Below, one piece after another: positions 13,447 to 24,626 of a DNA stretch of 64,000 nt (position 1 is the first letter of the stretch; the number at the start of each line of letters is the position of its first letter). The translations under genes and the position numbers were made by a program. A model generated the notes under the pieces. That model ran no database searches. It worked only from the letters and a program-made list of their open reading frames with translations, and had not been told where the DNA came from. Source of the DNA: Bryum argenteum (taxonomy: Eukaryota; Streptophyta; Bryopsida; Bryales; Bryaceae); assembly GCA_037043015.1 (NCBI GenBank), contig CM073325.1:2420501-2484500 (forward strand). Reading direction: 5' to 3'.

Positions 13447-14010
13447 CAAAGATCTCCTTCTCAAAGGCATGTCAAGGTGAGAAAGTCTCCCACATAAGTT
13501 GGAGGTTGGGAAAAAGATTGTAATCAAGAGTGCCTTTGGAGGAGGAGGAGATAAGCACATACCGAGCATACTCATACACTGGAAGTGCTTGTGACAAGGT
13601 AAAGACTTGGTAAGTATATCTGCAAGCATTCCATGTGTTGACATAGGGTGAAGTTGAATTTCTTGATTAAGAATTTGTTAATCAGTAAAATAAAATGATA
13701 TTTAGTATCTATGTGCTTAGAACAAGAATGGTATTTTGGATTCTTCGTCTAGGCAGTAGCATTTTGTGACTCATAAAAATAGTTGTAAGAAAACCAAGTT
13801 CTTGAAGTAATTTTCTTAACCATATTGCTTCTGTAGTAACTTTCAGGTAATGGCATATATTCAGATTCTGTAGATGATAAAGCAACTAATTGTTGTTTCT
13901 TACTCACACAAGGTTTTACGGCTCCCAAGTCGTTGTTGTTTCTTACTCTAGCCCAATAAGAAACAAGTTGGCCCAATAAGAAACAAGTTGTTCCCGCATG
14001 AAACGTCTTC
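13447..14010 (-). pseudogene. Ty1/copia pol fragment: RNase H and polyprotein C-terminus
   Basis: Read on the minus strand, 14,015-13,749 carries SKKQQLVALSSTESEY, the conserved motif late in copia RNase H (usually SKKQxxVALSSTEAEY). After frame breaks, 13,644-13,560 carries MLADILTKSLPCHKH, the usual end of the copia polyprotein (ADxLTKxLP). Integrase, protease, gag and most of the RT are absent. Frameshifts and stops separate the pieces, so it is dead. Related remnants lie at 18,681-19,140 and 35,205-35,735. Confidence 0.88.
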
Positions 14011-14466
14011 TTCAACGTTGCTACCGTTCTTGGCAGGCACTTCCACCTACTCGGCTGCTCTTAAGAGCTTAGTCGTTGAGCGACATGGATTCCGCTATCA
14101 CTACCTCTGACCGTCCGTCCAACATAATAGCTCTCCACCACCTCAGTCGCTTCGTTTTTAGTTGCCCCCACTCTGACAAGGCGCTGCTCAACCCTAACAG
14201 TAAGACGAAGCAAAGATGCTAGAGAGGTGATTGAAGCAAAGTAACCAAGCCGTTAAGGATGAATGGATAAACATGGATGAAAAATATAAATCATCACTGT
14301 GATCATTGGTGTAGTATATTAGTGGGAGTGTAGGAAGTATAATATGTCTATAAGTATAAGTATGAGTATACTATACAAACGGAATGATGTGTTTCTCTAG
14401 AGAAAAAGTCATGTCTTTAAGCTTAATTATATAGAAAAATAAAGCAACTATATTATATAATACTAG
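13990..14466 (+). mobile_element. Inverted partial copia LTR
   Basis: This is the reverse complement of about 12,330-12,790 of the neighbouring LTR: CGACATGGATTCCGCT, then ATAAACATGGATGAAAAAT, then CAAACGGAATGATGTG. It directly follows the pol remnant, so pol is flanked by LTR sequence in opposite orientations. The same arrangement is seen at 19,140-19,640 and 35,735-36,250. Confidence 0.7.
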
Positions 14467-15142
14467 TACACATCATTCCGTTTGTATAGTAAAAGTTTGA
14501 AATTACTAATGAATCTTTTTCGAAAATTTCTTGTAACCAAGATTGAGCAATTATTTTCCTTTCTACAATTTGATATGGCTACAATTGATATCCACATTGT
14601 TCAACATGCCCCAAAGCTTCTCCTCTAGCACTTTGAGGGAATTGACATTTGTGCAATCTTTCCGTTGCCTTAAGATGGCAATCATGGCAAGCACTTCATG
14701 CAGCAAACAATAGCACTTGAATCTCAAACCCGAATTACAATTACAAGAAAATCCACAAACTCTATGACTCCAATTCAGCAAGAGTGGCTCTTGTATTGAT
14801 TTGTACCATTAGTTTGGTGTAATCACGGTCATTGAATATCGTGAGCAGAAGACCATGAGCTACCAATGCAATATTTAGTAGCCACGAATCCAAGTATTAT
14901 TGGTAAGGATCACAATCTAGCCTAAGTGTCAGGCTCACATGCACATCTTCTTCATGGTATCATGAACATGGTTACATTAGTGTAAAATTGCAAACTACAC
15001 GTACTTGAGACATGCAACAATACTCTCAATTCCAAGAGCAAACACAAAAAGCAAAAGAAACACCTGAGCGTTGCGGCATAAGCACACGCCTCCCTTGTGG
15101 GGAGCATTGCAACAGTACTGTGAAATGCAATAATGAACCATA

Positions 15143-15190
<48 letters not shown>

Positions 15191-15390
15191 AAGCCCTCGC
15201 AGCAACACAGGAGAGCGCGGCAAGCTCGATGCATTGGCCCGTTAACTTTTACACAACCTTTTTGGGTTTACTTTTTCAATAAATTTTGACTTTTGAGGGT
15301 ACTTTGGGCTTTGTGATTTGCTCGTGGGGATGGAAATTCCCGAAAATGTATTCTATCATAGTGTACAAAGAAATCATTAACCAGTACACG
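14467..15390. repeat. Non-coding repeat shared by the three 5-kb units
   Basis: The sequence matches 19,640-20,500 and 36,250-37,110, for example ACATGCCCCAAAGCTTCTCC, CACCTGAGCGTTGCGGCAT and CAACCTTTTTGGGTTTACTT. No protein signal is found on either strand. It ends at a GCCCAAGCAAGCCCAAGGGAT block where the satellite-bearing element starts. A poly-A run sits at about 15,150-15,187. Confidence 0.7.
15150..15187. repeat. Poly(A) tract
   Basis: A run of about 38 A residues on the + strand. It is absent from the homologous positions at about 20,275 and 36,870, so it expanded after the units were duplicated. The Phe-rich open frames across it on the minus strand are artefacts. Confidence 0.95.
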
Positions 15391-16520
15391 CCCAAGCAAG
15401 CCCAAGGGATCAACGCCCATGGGGTCCTAAACGGGGAGCCCAAAGTTGGATCACATCACCTTAAGAAAGAAGATTACTCGTATCATCTAAAGGCCTTGCA
15501 AAGCCCTTTTGGCAAATAGGGATTTTTTAAAAGATGAACCCCTTAGATTATGGCAGATTAGGTGTCCTCAAATTGCATGGGATCCACCGTCACACTCAAA
15601 GTAACCCTTCAAAGCCCAAGCAAGGCAAAGGGAATTTTTTCCATAGCTCTCATATTTGACTTTTCACCTATAATTTGATGTCAAACTGGTGACCTTCTTG
15701 TGACGCGTTCAAAAATTGAAATGTTACAATTCAAATCATTATTTTTTTGAGTGATCTTGTGTTTTGAAAGGACTCTGGTAGGTAGGTCAGAGTTGTATAT
15801 AAACTTGTAAGAGGTTGTAGTGACGCATTCAAAAAGTGAAATGTTACAATTCTAATCATTTATTTTTTGAGTGATTTTGTGTTTTGAAAGGACTCTAGTA
15901 CTCTAGTAGGTAGGTCATAGTTGTACATAGATTTGTAAGAGGTTGCAGTGACGCATTTAAAGGGGAAATGTTACAATTCTAATCATTATTTTTTGAGTGA
16001 TTTTGAGTTTTGAAAGGACTCTGGTAGGTAGGTCAGAGTTGTACATAAATTTGTAAGAGGTTGCACATTCAAAAAGAGAAATGTTACAATTTAAATAATT
16101 ATTTTTTGGGTGGTCTTCTAGTTTGAAAGGACTCCGGTAGGTAGTTTAGAGTTGTACATAAATTTGTAAGAGGTTGCAGTGACACATTCAAAAAGAAGAA
16201 TGTTTCAATTTAGATAATTATTTTTGAGTGATTTTAAGTTTTGAAAGGACTCTAGTAGGTAGGTCAGAGTTGTATATAAATTTGTAAGAGGTTGTAGTGA
16301 CGCATTCCAAAAGTGAAATGTTACATTTTAAATCATTATTTTTGAGTGATTTTGTGTTTGGAAAGGACTCTGGTAGGTAGGTCAGAGTTGTACGTAAATT
16401 TGTAAGAGGTTGCAAGCTCATCATTGACTGCTTCATTCTTGATCCCGAAGTCTAAAAGATTTTGTATTCCAATTTCGAGCTGCTTGTTTCATGCCCGTTA
16501 CATGGGCGTGTAAGGGCTAA
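15390..16520. mobile_element. Satellite-bearing element related to TTAA element 55,360-55,729
   Basis: The left part (ACGCCCAAGCAAGCCCAAGG, then AACGCCCATGGGGTCCTAAA) is an inverted version of the right part (GCCCGTTACATGGGCGTG, then TAAGGGCTAATATAC). The middle holds about 6-7 units of a 112-126-bp satellite, with GAAAGGACT at 15766, 15886, 16012, 16124, 16242 and 16361. The compact 370-bp relative at 55 kb has only one unit and perfect TTAA ends. Here the terminal TTAA motifs have decayed, so exact limits are uncertain. Confidence 0.6.
15461..15464. other. Unoccupied TTAA site matching insertion at 20,562
   Basis: The sequence ATCACATCACCTTAAGAAAG is continuous here and also at 37,199-37,213. 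In the homologous place at 20,551-21,500 the same TTAA is split by a 931-bp element. This is the pre-insertion state. Confidence 0.85.
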
Positions 16521-16542
16521 TATACGTATCAATTGAACGTAA

Positions 16543-16545
<3 letters not shown>

Positions 16546-16619
<74 letters not shown>
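16546..16619. repeat. (TA)n microsatellite
   Basis: A TA run of about 74 bp followed by poly-T. The open frame with an Ile-Tyr run on the minus strand across it is an artefact. Confidence 0.97.
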
Positions 16620-16627
<8 letters not shown>

Positions 16628-16659
16628 TTTTAAAAATTTTTTTTCTTATTGAAATGGGG

Positions 16660-17477
16660 CTAGAGAATTCCATGCGTACTTCGGGGGCCCCAAGGGAGCG
16701 TTCAGTTGCAAATGAGAAAGCCCTCGAATGCACCTCCAAGAGGTGATGAGCATGAGAGAACATCAGCGAGATTATTTATTTATTTATTTATTTATTTTTA
16801 TTATATTATAGTTTTTACTAGTTTCCTCTTTCATTCTTAAATTTAAGAATTTGTCCTTTGAATGCATTTGTGTCACCGTATCTTGTGACTTTAATTATGG
16901 TAATTAATTCTAGACATGCATGCAGAATGAGATGTTTTTTAGGACTCAATGTAGGAAACTATAGAGAGTTCACAAGACAATTATTTATTATTGTTAAAAT
17001 TAAGGCATCTTTGCCCTCCCACAAGCTAATGCTACCTTCACTTGTAATAGGTAGGGGAGAAGTTCCTGCTGCTATTTCAGCATGTGTTGGTGCCACCCGT
17101 AAGTGTTCATTTCCTTTTTACTAAAAGCCATAATTTTTCTGCCTTGAAAATTAGTTTTTATCTATGTTTCCAAATAATAAAATAAGATCCGTCAAATTTA
17201 GTGATGTGACTAATATCTATTTTATGTGTTGCCATTCTTCAGTCTCTACTATTCGTTGTACAATTTCTAATGCTAATTGTGTCATTAACATATACACAAA
17301 ATTGAAACACTCTATGTCAATTATCGACGTCTGAAGTTGAGTTGTTGGAGCTAGAGCATTTTCAACTTCAAGATGAAAGTGATTAATATCTTCAATTTCA
17401 GTGCTAGAACTCTGTGTCAAATATTTTCTAATGTTTGACACTTGTGTCCAGCGTGATTTATTTTCTGAGCTACCTTT
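16660..17477 (-). mobile_element. Copia 5' internal leader region, no intact gag
   Basis: On the minus strand this follows the primer-binding site of the adjacent LTR. It starts with about 270 bp that can be read as a 90-residue frame beginning inside the PBS. That frame shows no gag zinc knuckle, so I do not call it a gene. It matches 33,075-33,860, including ACTTGTAATAGGTAGGGGAG and GAAGTTCCTGCTGCTA. No nucleocapsid or protease motif is visible. Confidence 0.55.
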
Positions 17478-17488
17478 CTCTGATACCA
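17478..17488 (-). other. Copia primer-binding site (initiator Met tRNA)
   Basis: On the minus strand TGGTATCAGAG directly follows the LTR end CTCTAACA. TGGTATCAGAGC is the usual plant Ty1/copia PBS complementary to the 3' end of initiator methionine tRNA. An equivalent, slightly altered site lies at 33,859-33,869. Confidence 0.85.
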
Positions 17489-18680
17489 TGTTAGAGTTTT
17501 ATGAGAGTAGGATGAAACAATGATAAAGGTGTTTGCATTGTATATTGAAAGAAGTATATATTACATAATATTGTTGCTTTCTCTTTCTACATGTTAAATC
17601 TTAAAGACATGACTCTTTTCTGTGGAGGGTCACATCATTTCGTTTGTATACTATACGAATACTTATATGGATATCATACTTCCTACACTCCCATTAGTAT
17701 ACTATACTAATGAACATATTAATGATTTGTATTTTACATCCGTGTTCATTCATTCATCTTTAATAGCTTAGTTACTTTGCTTCAATCACTTCTTCTCCAT
17801 GCTTCACTTCTCCCGCAACTTTGCTTCCCCTTGATGTTAGGATTGAGCAACGCGTTTCGAGAGTGGCTGCGATCGAAAACTGAAGCAATGGAGGTGCTCG
17901 AGAAGTGTTATGCCGTACTGTTGGAGGTAGTGGCAACAGAATCCATGTTGATGAACGACTGAAGCTCTGAAGTATACACTAGGTGAAAGCGCCAGAGTGC
18001 CAAGAATGGTAAACAGAAGCAGCGTCGCCGAAGATGCTTGAGGGAGAAGCAACTTCAGAGCCGTTGGGAGCATGTGCTCATTTAGCTAGAGCTCTTGCGA
18101 GAGAGATGTCGCTTTCACGAGCGTCAGAGTTAGACGAGAACCACATTCACGGTGAAGGTGTTTTGGAGCGACAACGCTTACAGGCTATTTTGCTTGAGTA
18201 GCAGCCATTGCAAATTGGTATAGTCTCCCACTCAAAACTATCCTTGGTTTACAGAACATATTTGAACAACGAGTGGAGTCAACTCTGAAGCACAAGCAAT
18301 GTGCTGCACCTTCAAATTTCTGACCCAAATATGCTTTTAGAATTCCAAGTCAGAGGGTTTGTCCTTGCAAGGTTGTTGAGTGGATTGTATTGCAATTCCA
18401 AAGTTGTTGATCCAGAACAGATGTGCCAGTAAGATGCAAGGGATTGTTGCGCCTTCTCTTAACTTTCATATTTTGTGACTTTTGATCAGTGTTGTACTTA
18501 TTTTTGCATTGCAACTTCAATGTTCCACATCTGTAAGCTCCTTTTGTATTTGGATTTCTACATAATTATTACTTTGGTATATTGGCCGTTTTTTACAATA
18601 TTCATGTTTGATAGGAAATGTCTTCTCTTTACACAAATTGCCTCCTTGAAATGTTTTTAATAATTTTTCTTGTTGTGACA
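17489..18680 (-). mobile_element. Complete copia LTR, about 1.19 kb, antisense
   Basis: On the + strand it begins TGTTAGAG and ends CTTGTTGTGACA, so it has the TG...CA ends of an LTR in either reading. The PBS abuts one end (17,478-17,488). A purine-rich tract (GAGTGGGAGATCTC, minus strand) lies about 10 bp outside the other end. Internal sequence thus flanks this one LTR on both sides, which is not the structure of a simple insertion. Confidence 0.85.
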
Positions 18681-19140
18681 AATGATAGATGAGATCTCCC
18701 ACTCAAAGACATGTCAAGGTAAGAAAGTCTCCCTCATAAGTTGGAGGATGGGAAACAAGTTGTAATCAAGAGTGCCTTTGGATGAGGAAGAGATAGCCAC
18801 ATACCAAGCATACTCCTACACTGGGAGTCCTTGTCACAAGGTAAGTACCAGGTAAGTATATTTGCGGGTATTTCTTGTGTTGAAATAGGCTGAAGTTAAC
18901 AATGTGTTAACCAGTAGAATGATAATGAGTATCTATGTGCTTAGAACAAGTATGGTACTTTGGATTCTTGGTCTAAGCAATAGCACTTTGTGAATCATAA
19001 AAAATAGTTGTAAGAAAACAAAGTTCTTAAAGTAATTTTCTTAACCATATTGTTGCAGTAGTAACTCTAAGTAATGCCATATATTCAGATTTTATGGGTT
19101 TTACGGCTCCCAACTCGTAGTTGTTTCTTACTCACGTTGT
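18681..19140 (-). pseudogene. Decayed copia pol 3' remnant
   Basis: It aligns with 13,447-14,000: GTTGGAGGATGGGAAACAAG, TAGTATCTATGTGCTTAGAACA-like and ACCATATTGTTGCAGTAGTA blocks are shared. The ADILTK and SKKQ motifs cannot be read in frame. It is more damaged than the 13.4-14.0 kb copy. Confidence 0.65.
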
Positions 19141-19640
19141 AAGAAACAAGTTGCTCTCGCCTGAAGCATCTTCAGCTACACTGTCATTGTTCTCGACAAC
19201 TCTGGTGCTTCCACCTATTGCGCTGCTCTTAGAAGCTTGAGTTGTTCAGCAACATTGATTCCGCTCTAACTACCTCCGACCGTCCAACATAACAGCTCTC
19301 TAGCACCCCAGTCGCTTCAGTTCTCGATCGCCACCACTCTCAAAAGCGGTGCTCAACCGTAACAGAAAGACCAAGCAAAGATGCTGTAGAAATGATTGTT
19401 GTGAAGTAACCAAGCCATTAAGAATGAATAGATAAACATGGATGAAATATATAAATCATCCCACTAATCATTAGTAAAGTATACTAGTGGGAGTGTATGA
19501 AGTATAAAATGTGTATAATTATCAGTATACTATACAAACAGAATGATATGACTCCCCAGAGAAGAAGTCATGTCTTTAAGCTTAATTATTTAGAAAGATT
19601 AAGCAACAATATTGTGTAATACTAGTACGTAGGACCACTC
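19140..19640 (+). mobile_element. Inverted partial copia LTR
   Basis: The counterpart of 13,990-14,466 in the second 5-kb unit, in the same inverted orientation relative to the adjacent LTR and pol remnant. Confidence 0.65.
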
Positions 19641-20561
19641 TCCTTTCGACACTCAAAAAAAGGTTGAAACTGCTAATGACTCTTTTCAAAAAATTATTGT
19701 AACCTAGATTGACCAATTCTTTTCCTTCTACAATTTGATATGGCTATATTTGCAACATCAGTTATCCACATTATTCAACATGCCCCAAAGCTTCTCCTCT
19801 AGCACTTTGAGAGAATTGACATTTCGGCAATCTTTCCGCTGCCTTAAGATGGCAATCATGACAAGCGCGTCATGCAACAAACAATACCACTCGAATCTCA
19901 ACCCCGATTTACAATCAGAAGAAAATCCACAAACACTATGACTCCAATTCAGCAAGAGTGGCGTTTGTATTGCTTTGTACCATTGGTTTGGTGTAATCAA
20001 ATCCAAGTATTATTGGTAACTATCACAATCTAGCCTAAGTTTGAGGCTCACATACATGGAGCTTGATGTGTTCATGGTATCATGAACATGGTTACATCAG
20101 TGTAAAATTGCAAACTACACGTACTTGAGACATGCAACAATACTCTCAATTCCAAGAGCAAACACAAAAAGCAAAAGAAACACCTGAGCGTTGCGGCATT
20201 AGCAGAGGGCTGCCTTGTAGGGAGCCTTGCAACAGTAATGTCAGATGCAAAAACGAACCTCTTAAAAATAAATTCAAAAAAAGTCAAAGCCCTAGCAGCA
20301 GCAGTGGAGAGCGTGGCAAGCTCGATGCATCGGTCCTATAACTTTTTCACCACCTTTTTGGGTTTACTTTTTTCAATAAATTTCGACTTTTGAGGGTACT
20401 GTGGGCTCTGTGATTGGCTCATGGGGAATGCAAATTCCCGGAAAACGTATTCTATTATAGTGTAGAGAGAAAATTTGTAACCACTACACACCCAAGCAAG
20501 TCCAAGGGATAAACGCACATGAGATCTTAAACGGGGCAGCCCAAAATTGGATCACATCACC
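19641..20561. repeat. Non-coding repeat of the second 5-kb unit
   Basis: Matches 14,467-15,460 and 36,250-37,205. No coding signal. Compared with the first unit it lacks the poly-A run. Confidence 0.65.
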
Positions 20562-21492
20562 TTAACCCCTAAAAATCCAGGGGTTTCCTCGACCTCCAGA
20601 ACCAAAAACTGCCATTTTTCACCTTCGTTGGGAAATGGGGAAATGGAGAAACGTTTTTTTTCTGGTTTTAGACTTTGAACCGTAAGATCTTGTACCTAAC
20701 TTGTATACAAAGGACTGGTCAAAATTTCAACCGTTGGATGTTTGTCATTTGTGAGATCATAACAATCAAAGTTTGACCAACACTTTTTCTTGCTGCTGCG
20801 TGAGAGGCATTGTCTAAATGGTGCCAAGGGCAACTTGATGATTGTTATTTCAAATATTTTTCCCTCATTTTTTTTCATGTAGGTAATCAAGTTGGGTATG
20901 CTCATGCAAAATTTTAGAGACCAATTCCACTTTTTGACCTTAATGTAAAATATTTTATGAAAGAAGGTCTAAAAACAACCATATAGTAAAACAAGCACCA
21001 CGTATGATATATTCAGTTTGAGAAAAATCTCGACGGTGAGAAGGTGCATTTATGATAATGTGAATTTTGAAAAAAAAAATCTTGGAAAAAATCCAAAATC
21101 TCGAATTTTGGCAATTTTTGAAAGAAAAAATTGTAAAATTACTAGAAATTGTGAAGATTGTTTTTGAAAGTTTTGGAGGCTGCCCTTGAAAAATTGGTAA
21201 ACTTTTTGACTTCGGATACTTTGGAATTTGAATAGTAATTTGGTAATGAACATATTTCTAAAAAAAATAATAATAATAAAAAATAAACTGCCCGTTTAGG
21301 ACTTGAAACCTAAAATTTCTAGGTGAAGGTTATAAAATTAAAATTTGACTTTGAAAATTTTACCACATACACATTACTGTATGGGGAGCACCCAATAAAA
21401 ATCTTAGGCAAAAATATCAATTTAAATGCTTAAAATGAGCTGCCCAAAATCTCAGAAAACCGAATCGGTTTTCCTGGATTTTTAGGGGTTAA
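20562..21492. mobile_element. TTAA-flanked non-autonomous piggyBac-type element, 931 bp
   Basis: Both ends are TTAA followed inward by CCCCTAAAAATCCAGG, a 16-bp perfect inverted repeat. Internally it shares CCGTAAGATCTTGTACCTAA and CAACCGTTGGATGTTTGTCA with the full-length element (47,825-47,890) and with the 586-bp element at 46 kb, so it looks like a deletion derivative of that family. Two unoccupied copies of the target exist at 15,461 and 37,206, where ATCACATCACC-TTAA-GAAAGAAG is continuous. It carries no open frame of note. Confidence 0.9.
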
Positions 21493-21689
21493 GAATGAAG
21501 ATTACTTGTATCATCTAAAGGCCTTGCAAAGCCTTCTTGGCAGATAGGGATTTTTTGAAAAATGAACCCCTTAGATTATGGCGGATTAGGTGTCCTCAAA
21601 TTGCATGGGATCCACCGTCACACTCAAAGTAACCCTTCAAAGCCCAAGCAAGGCAAAGGGGTTTTTTTCCAGCGCTCTCATATTTGACT

Positions 21690-22060
21690 TTTCACCTATA
21701 ATTTGATGTCAAACTAGTGACCTTCTTCTTGACGCAGTCAAAAAGTGAAATGCTACAATTCAAATCATCATTTTTTTGGGTGTTTGTGTTTTGAAAGGAC
21801 TCTGGTAGGTAGGTCAGAGTTGTACATAGATTTGTAAGAGGTTGCAATGACGCATTCAAAAAGTGAAATGTTACAATTCTAATCATTTATTTTTTGATTG
21901 ATTTTGTGTTTTGAAAGGACTGTGGGTAGGTTGGTTACAGTTGCACATAAATTTGTAAGAGGTTGCAAGCTCATCATTGACTGGTTCATTGTTGTTGCTC
22001 AAGTGTGAAAGATTTTGTAATCAATATCGGGCTTGCCTAGTCCCCATGGGCGTTCAAGGG
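21690..22060. repeat. Satellite of about 118 bp, 2 units, and end of the host element
   Basis: GAAAGGACT occurs at about 21,795 and 21,914, then the sequence runs into the CATGGGCGTTCAAGGGTTAATATA end block. The preceding 21,493-21,690 matches 15,465-15,665. Confidence 0.7.
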
Positions 22061-22245
22061 TTAATATAATTATCAATTGGAGGTAAGTTTCTTTTTCATG
22101 TTGAGATGGAGTTAGAGAATTTTATGCGTAATTAGTTGGCCGACCAATGGACTCACGCTCACCCCTAGAACCGAGGAGGTTAGTGGTCGAACCGGCCTCC
22201 CGGCCAAGGAGGGTGATGACTGATGACCATGGGAGAGCATGAGGT

Positions 22246-22247
22246 TT

Positions 22248-22292
<45 letters not shown>
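22246..22292. repeat. Poly(T) tract
   Basis: An uninterrupted T run of about 47. It is absent from the related block at 12,130 and from the one at 45,275. Confidence 0.97.
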
Positions 22293-22293
<1 letters not shown>

Positions 22294-22311
22294 GTGTTGA
22301 AATCTGGGGTA

Positions 22312-22689
22312 TGGTGAAACCACCTAAAGGCGGGCACCTACCTAAAGGCGGGCACCCAAGATTCTTGCCTTTATAAAGATCTCACCTCCCTTGCATGTAC
22401 CTCATGCGTACATATTTAGGGTGCCCGCCTTTAGGCTTCTCCTTCTAAAATTTGTATCTAATTATGTGTGTGCTTTAAAAAAGCACATAAATAGGGTTAG
22501 CTTGTCTTTTCTTATTCCCTATCCCTGAAAAATAGTAACCCACTCATTTCTCACTCCAAGTATATAGATTCCCTCAATTTTCCTTAACCCTTAAACGTCA
22601 GAGCATGCCCCTCGGGCTTGGTTTCGAGTGTATTTTCAGAGGGGCTTGACGTTTAAGGGTTAAGTGCACGACAATAGGTGGTTTCACCA
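22312..22689. mobile_element. TA-flanked MITE, 378 bp (Tc1/mariner-like)
   Basis: The ends are the inverted repeat TGGTGAAACCACCTA, flanked on each side by TA. The related sequence at 12,140-12,175 (GTGTTGAAATCGGGGGTTGCAA) has no insert, which marks the boundaries. A second copy of the motif CTAAAGGCGGGCACC follows the left end. It contains the nested 80-bp TTAA element at 22,584-22,663. A TA duplication and short MITE form point to a Tc1/mariner-type transposase, which is inference only. Confidence 0.7.
22584..22663. mobile_element. Minimal TTAA-flanked hairpin element, 80 bp, nested
   Basis: TTAACCCTTAAACGTCA and its exact reverse complement form both ends, including TTAA. The remaining internal 46 bp is partly self-complementary (GCCCCTC against GAGGGGC). 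It lies inside the TA-flanked MITE. Its ends resemble those of the 55,360-55,729 element (CCCTTAAACGCCCA) more than those of the full-length piggyBac. Confidence 0.75.
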
Positions 22690-23136
22690 TATGCAACGTA
22701 GGAGTTGATTTCGGGGGCCCATCAGTTTGTCTGCTGTTAGGATCTTGTCGTGATTGACATGATTTCAATCATAGTGCCCCCAATGTCGTCTATGGTACAC
22801 TCGTATCAAAAAGGGGGCAAAGATTATTGTGTGATTGATTTTCTCCCCTCCCACTTCCTTGTTTGCGTGCTTGTCCTTGCTTTGCTTTTCGATGCAAACG
22901 GTACTTTTCGTGTCGGACTAGAAAACTAACTAAATGAGTGTGTGCAGACATCTCGATCTTTAATGAGTATTTAGATTGGAATACGGTCCTCACTGCACAT
23001 GTACCTTGGGTCAGGTGGTGAACATAATCTTTTGGTTGAATATGCTCAAGGCTATGAAATTGGATTTGGTGTCCAATTACCACATGCAACTGATGAGACT
23101 GATACTCATATCATTTTTTGAGTCTTTCTTTCTTTT

Positions 23137-23189
<53 letters not shown>

Positions 23190-23471
23190 CCTTTTCTTTT
23201 CTTTCTCCATGGAGTCACATGCCTAAATAACCAAATAGCAAGACATTTCTGTTTTGGAAATTGATTGATTGGAGATTGATTTTAGTCTTACTGGTCTTAG
23301 TTTCTACCTGTGGTTGGAAGTAGTATGATTATTATTTTTTTAATTTTATTTTTTAAGTTTTTTTATTTTTATTTTTTTTAAAAAAATGTAGAAGAATTTT
23401 ATAGGTTGTGTGTATTGCACGCTCACAAATTACTTCATCTTCGATATGAATATCAATCATATACATCACAT

Positions 23472-23475
23472 TTGA
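23472..23475. other. Unoccupied site matching the 586-bp insertion at 45,975
   Basis: ATACATCACATTTGATTGGA is continuous here. The duplicate reads ATACATCAGATTTAA, then 578 bp of element, then TTAATTGGAG. The site here is TTGA, one substitution from TTAA. Confidence 0.8.
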
Positions 23476-24622
23476 TTGGAGTTGTAGAATGCATTACACC
23501 TCAATGTTGTAGATACCACTTTGAGAGTCCTTTAATTCGTACAAACTGGTGAAGGCTTTGCACTTGATTAGGTGCAACTTTATTTAATTGCGTGTTCAAA
23601 GTATAAATATTGACTAAACTTTAGGAAACTTGGGTTTATAAGTAGAGTCAATTATGAGCTTTACAAATATACGTGCAACTCTTTGTAGTTGAGAAAGTTA
23701 CTATAGATTCAATTATGTTAACATTTCAATAGTTTACGGATTTAAACTCAGGGAGGGGTAAATGATTAGGCAATCACTTTAGGGATAATTTTAGATCTTC
23801 TTTTAGATTTGTGCACAATTGAAGGAAACAAGGTAAATAATCTACCTTATAAAAACTTATACTCTATAATAAATATGCATGTTTGGGAAACTTAGTTGTC
23901 TGAACTTTGATTTATTCAGTCTCTACTCCTTCTACAACAATTGATTTAGAATCTTTCTATTGCTTTTATCTCCTCTCAACCAGCATTTGCCATTCATTCT
24001 TTCACTGTTGCACACATTTTGAATCCCAATTGATTCTCTTTTTCATCGTACATTCTTTTATGGTAACTGCTTTCCCCGTATTACATTCCAGTGTTATATA
24101 ACTCAATTGGGTACAAAATTGACAGACAGTCTTCTTCGTTGACTCCATTCTTCTATAGTATTCTCCATCACATCAGTCAATATAGCATTTATTCATCTCA
24201 GCACATTGTCCAATTGGATACTATCCCCTTGCAATTGACTAATAACCATTTATTGTAATCACCTCAATTCTCTGTCGATGGATATACACACATATGATGT
24301 GATCCTACTTCACATATTAACCTACCATAAAATCCTCACCTATGCTATTTCACATGCTTACATGACTCATTCAATGAATTTATCAATCAAAGTAATTTCA
24401 ATCTCTATAGATTTTGTATCTCTCTCTATTCAATATGAACAATGCAATCTCATCACACATACTTGAACACAGATAAAGGACTAAAACTTTGAAGATCCTT
24501 AACTTCCTCATCGCGGCTCCGTTTTTGACGACATCACTTGAGTTGGGTCCCAAACCAAGTCTACTTTGTGTAATAAGAATTGCATACCCATAAAATGAAG
24601 TATAAATTTAAAATCATGCATT

Positions 24623-24626
24623 TTAG
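24623..24626. other. Unoccupied site matching the full-length piggyBac at 47,709
   Basis: The sequence CATGCATTTTAGTGAAGACA is continuous. The duplicate reads CATACATCTTAA, the element, then TTAATGAAGACT. The site here is TTAG, one substitution from TTAA. Flanking sequence matches on both sides, over 24,530-24,620 and 24,627-24,760. Confidence 0.82.

Noticed and set aside
15286..15519. 77-codon + frame spanning the end of the first 5-kb unit
   Set aside because: It crosses a repeat boundary and is not open in the homologous copies at 20.4 and 37.0 kb.
17217..17489. 90-codon minus frame after the copia PBS as gag
   Set aside because: It begins inside the PBS and has no CCHC knuckle or other gag feature; treated as leader.
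20562..21492. Assignment of the TTAA elements to Kolobok instead of piggyBac
   Set aside because: Kolobok also uses TTAA, but the full-length member with the same CCCCTAAA tips encodes a piggyBac-type DDD transposase.
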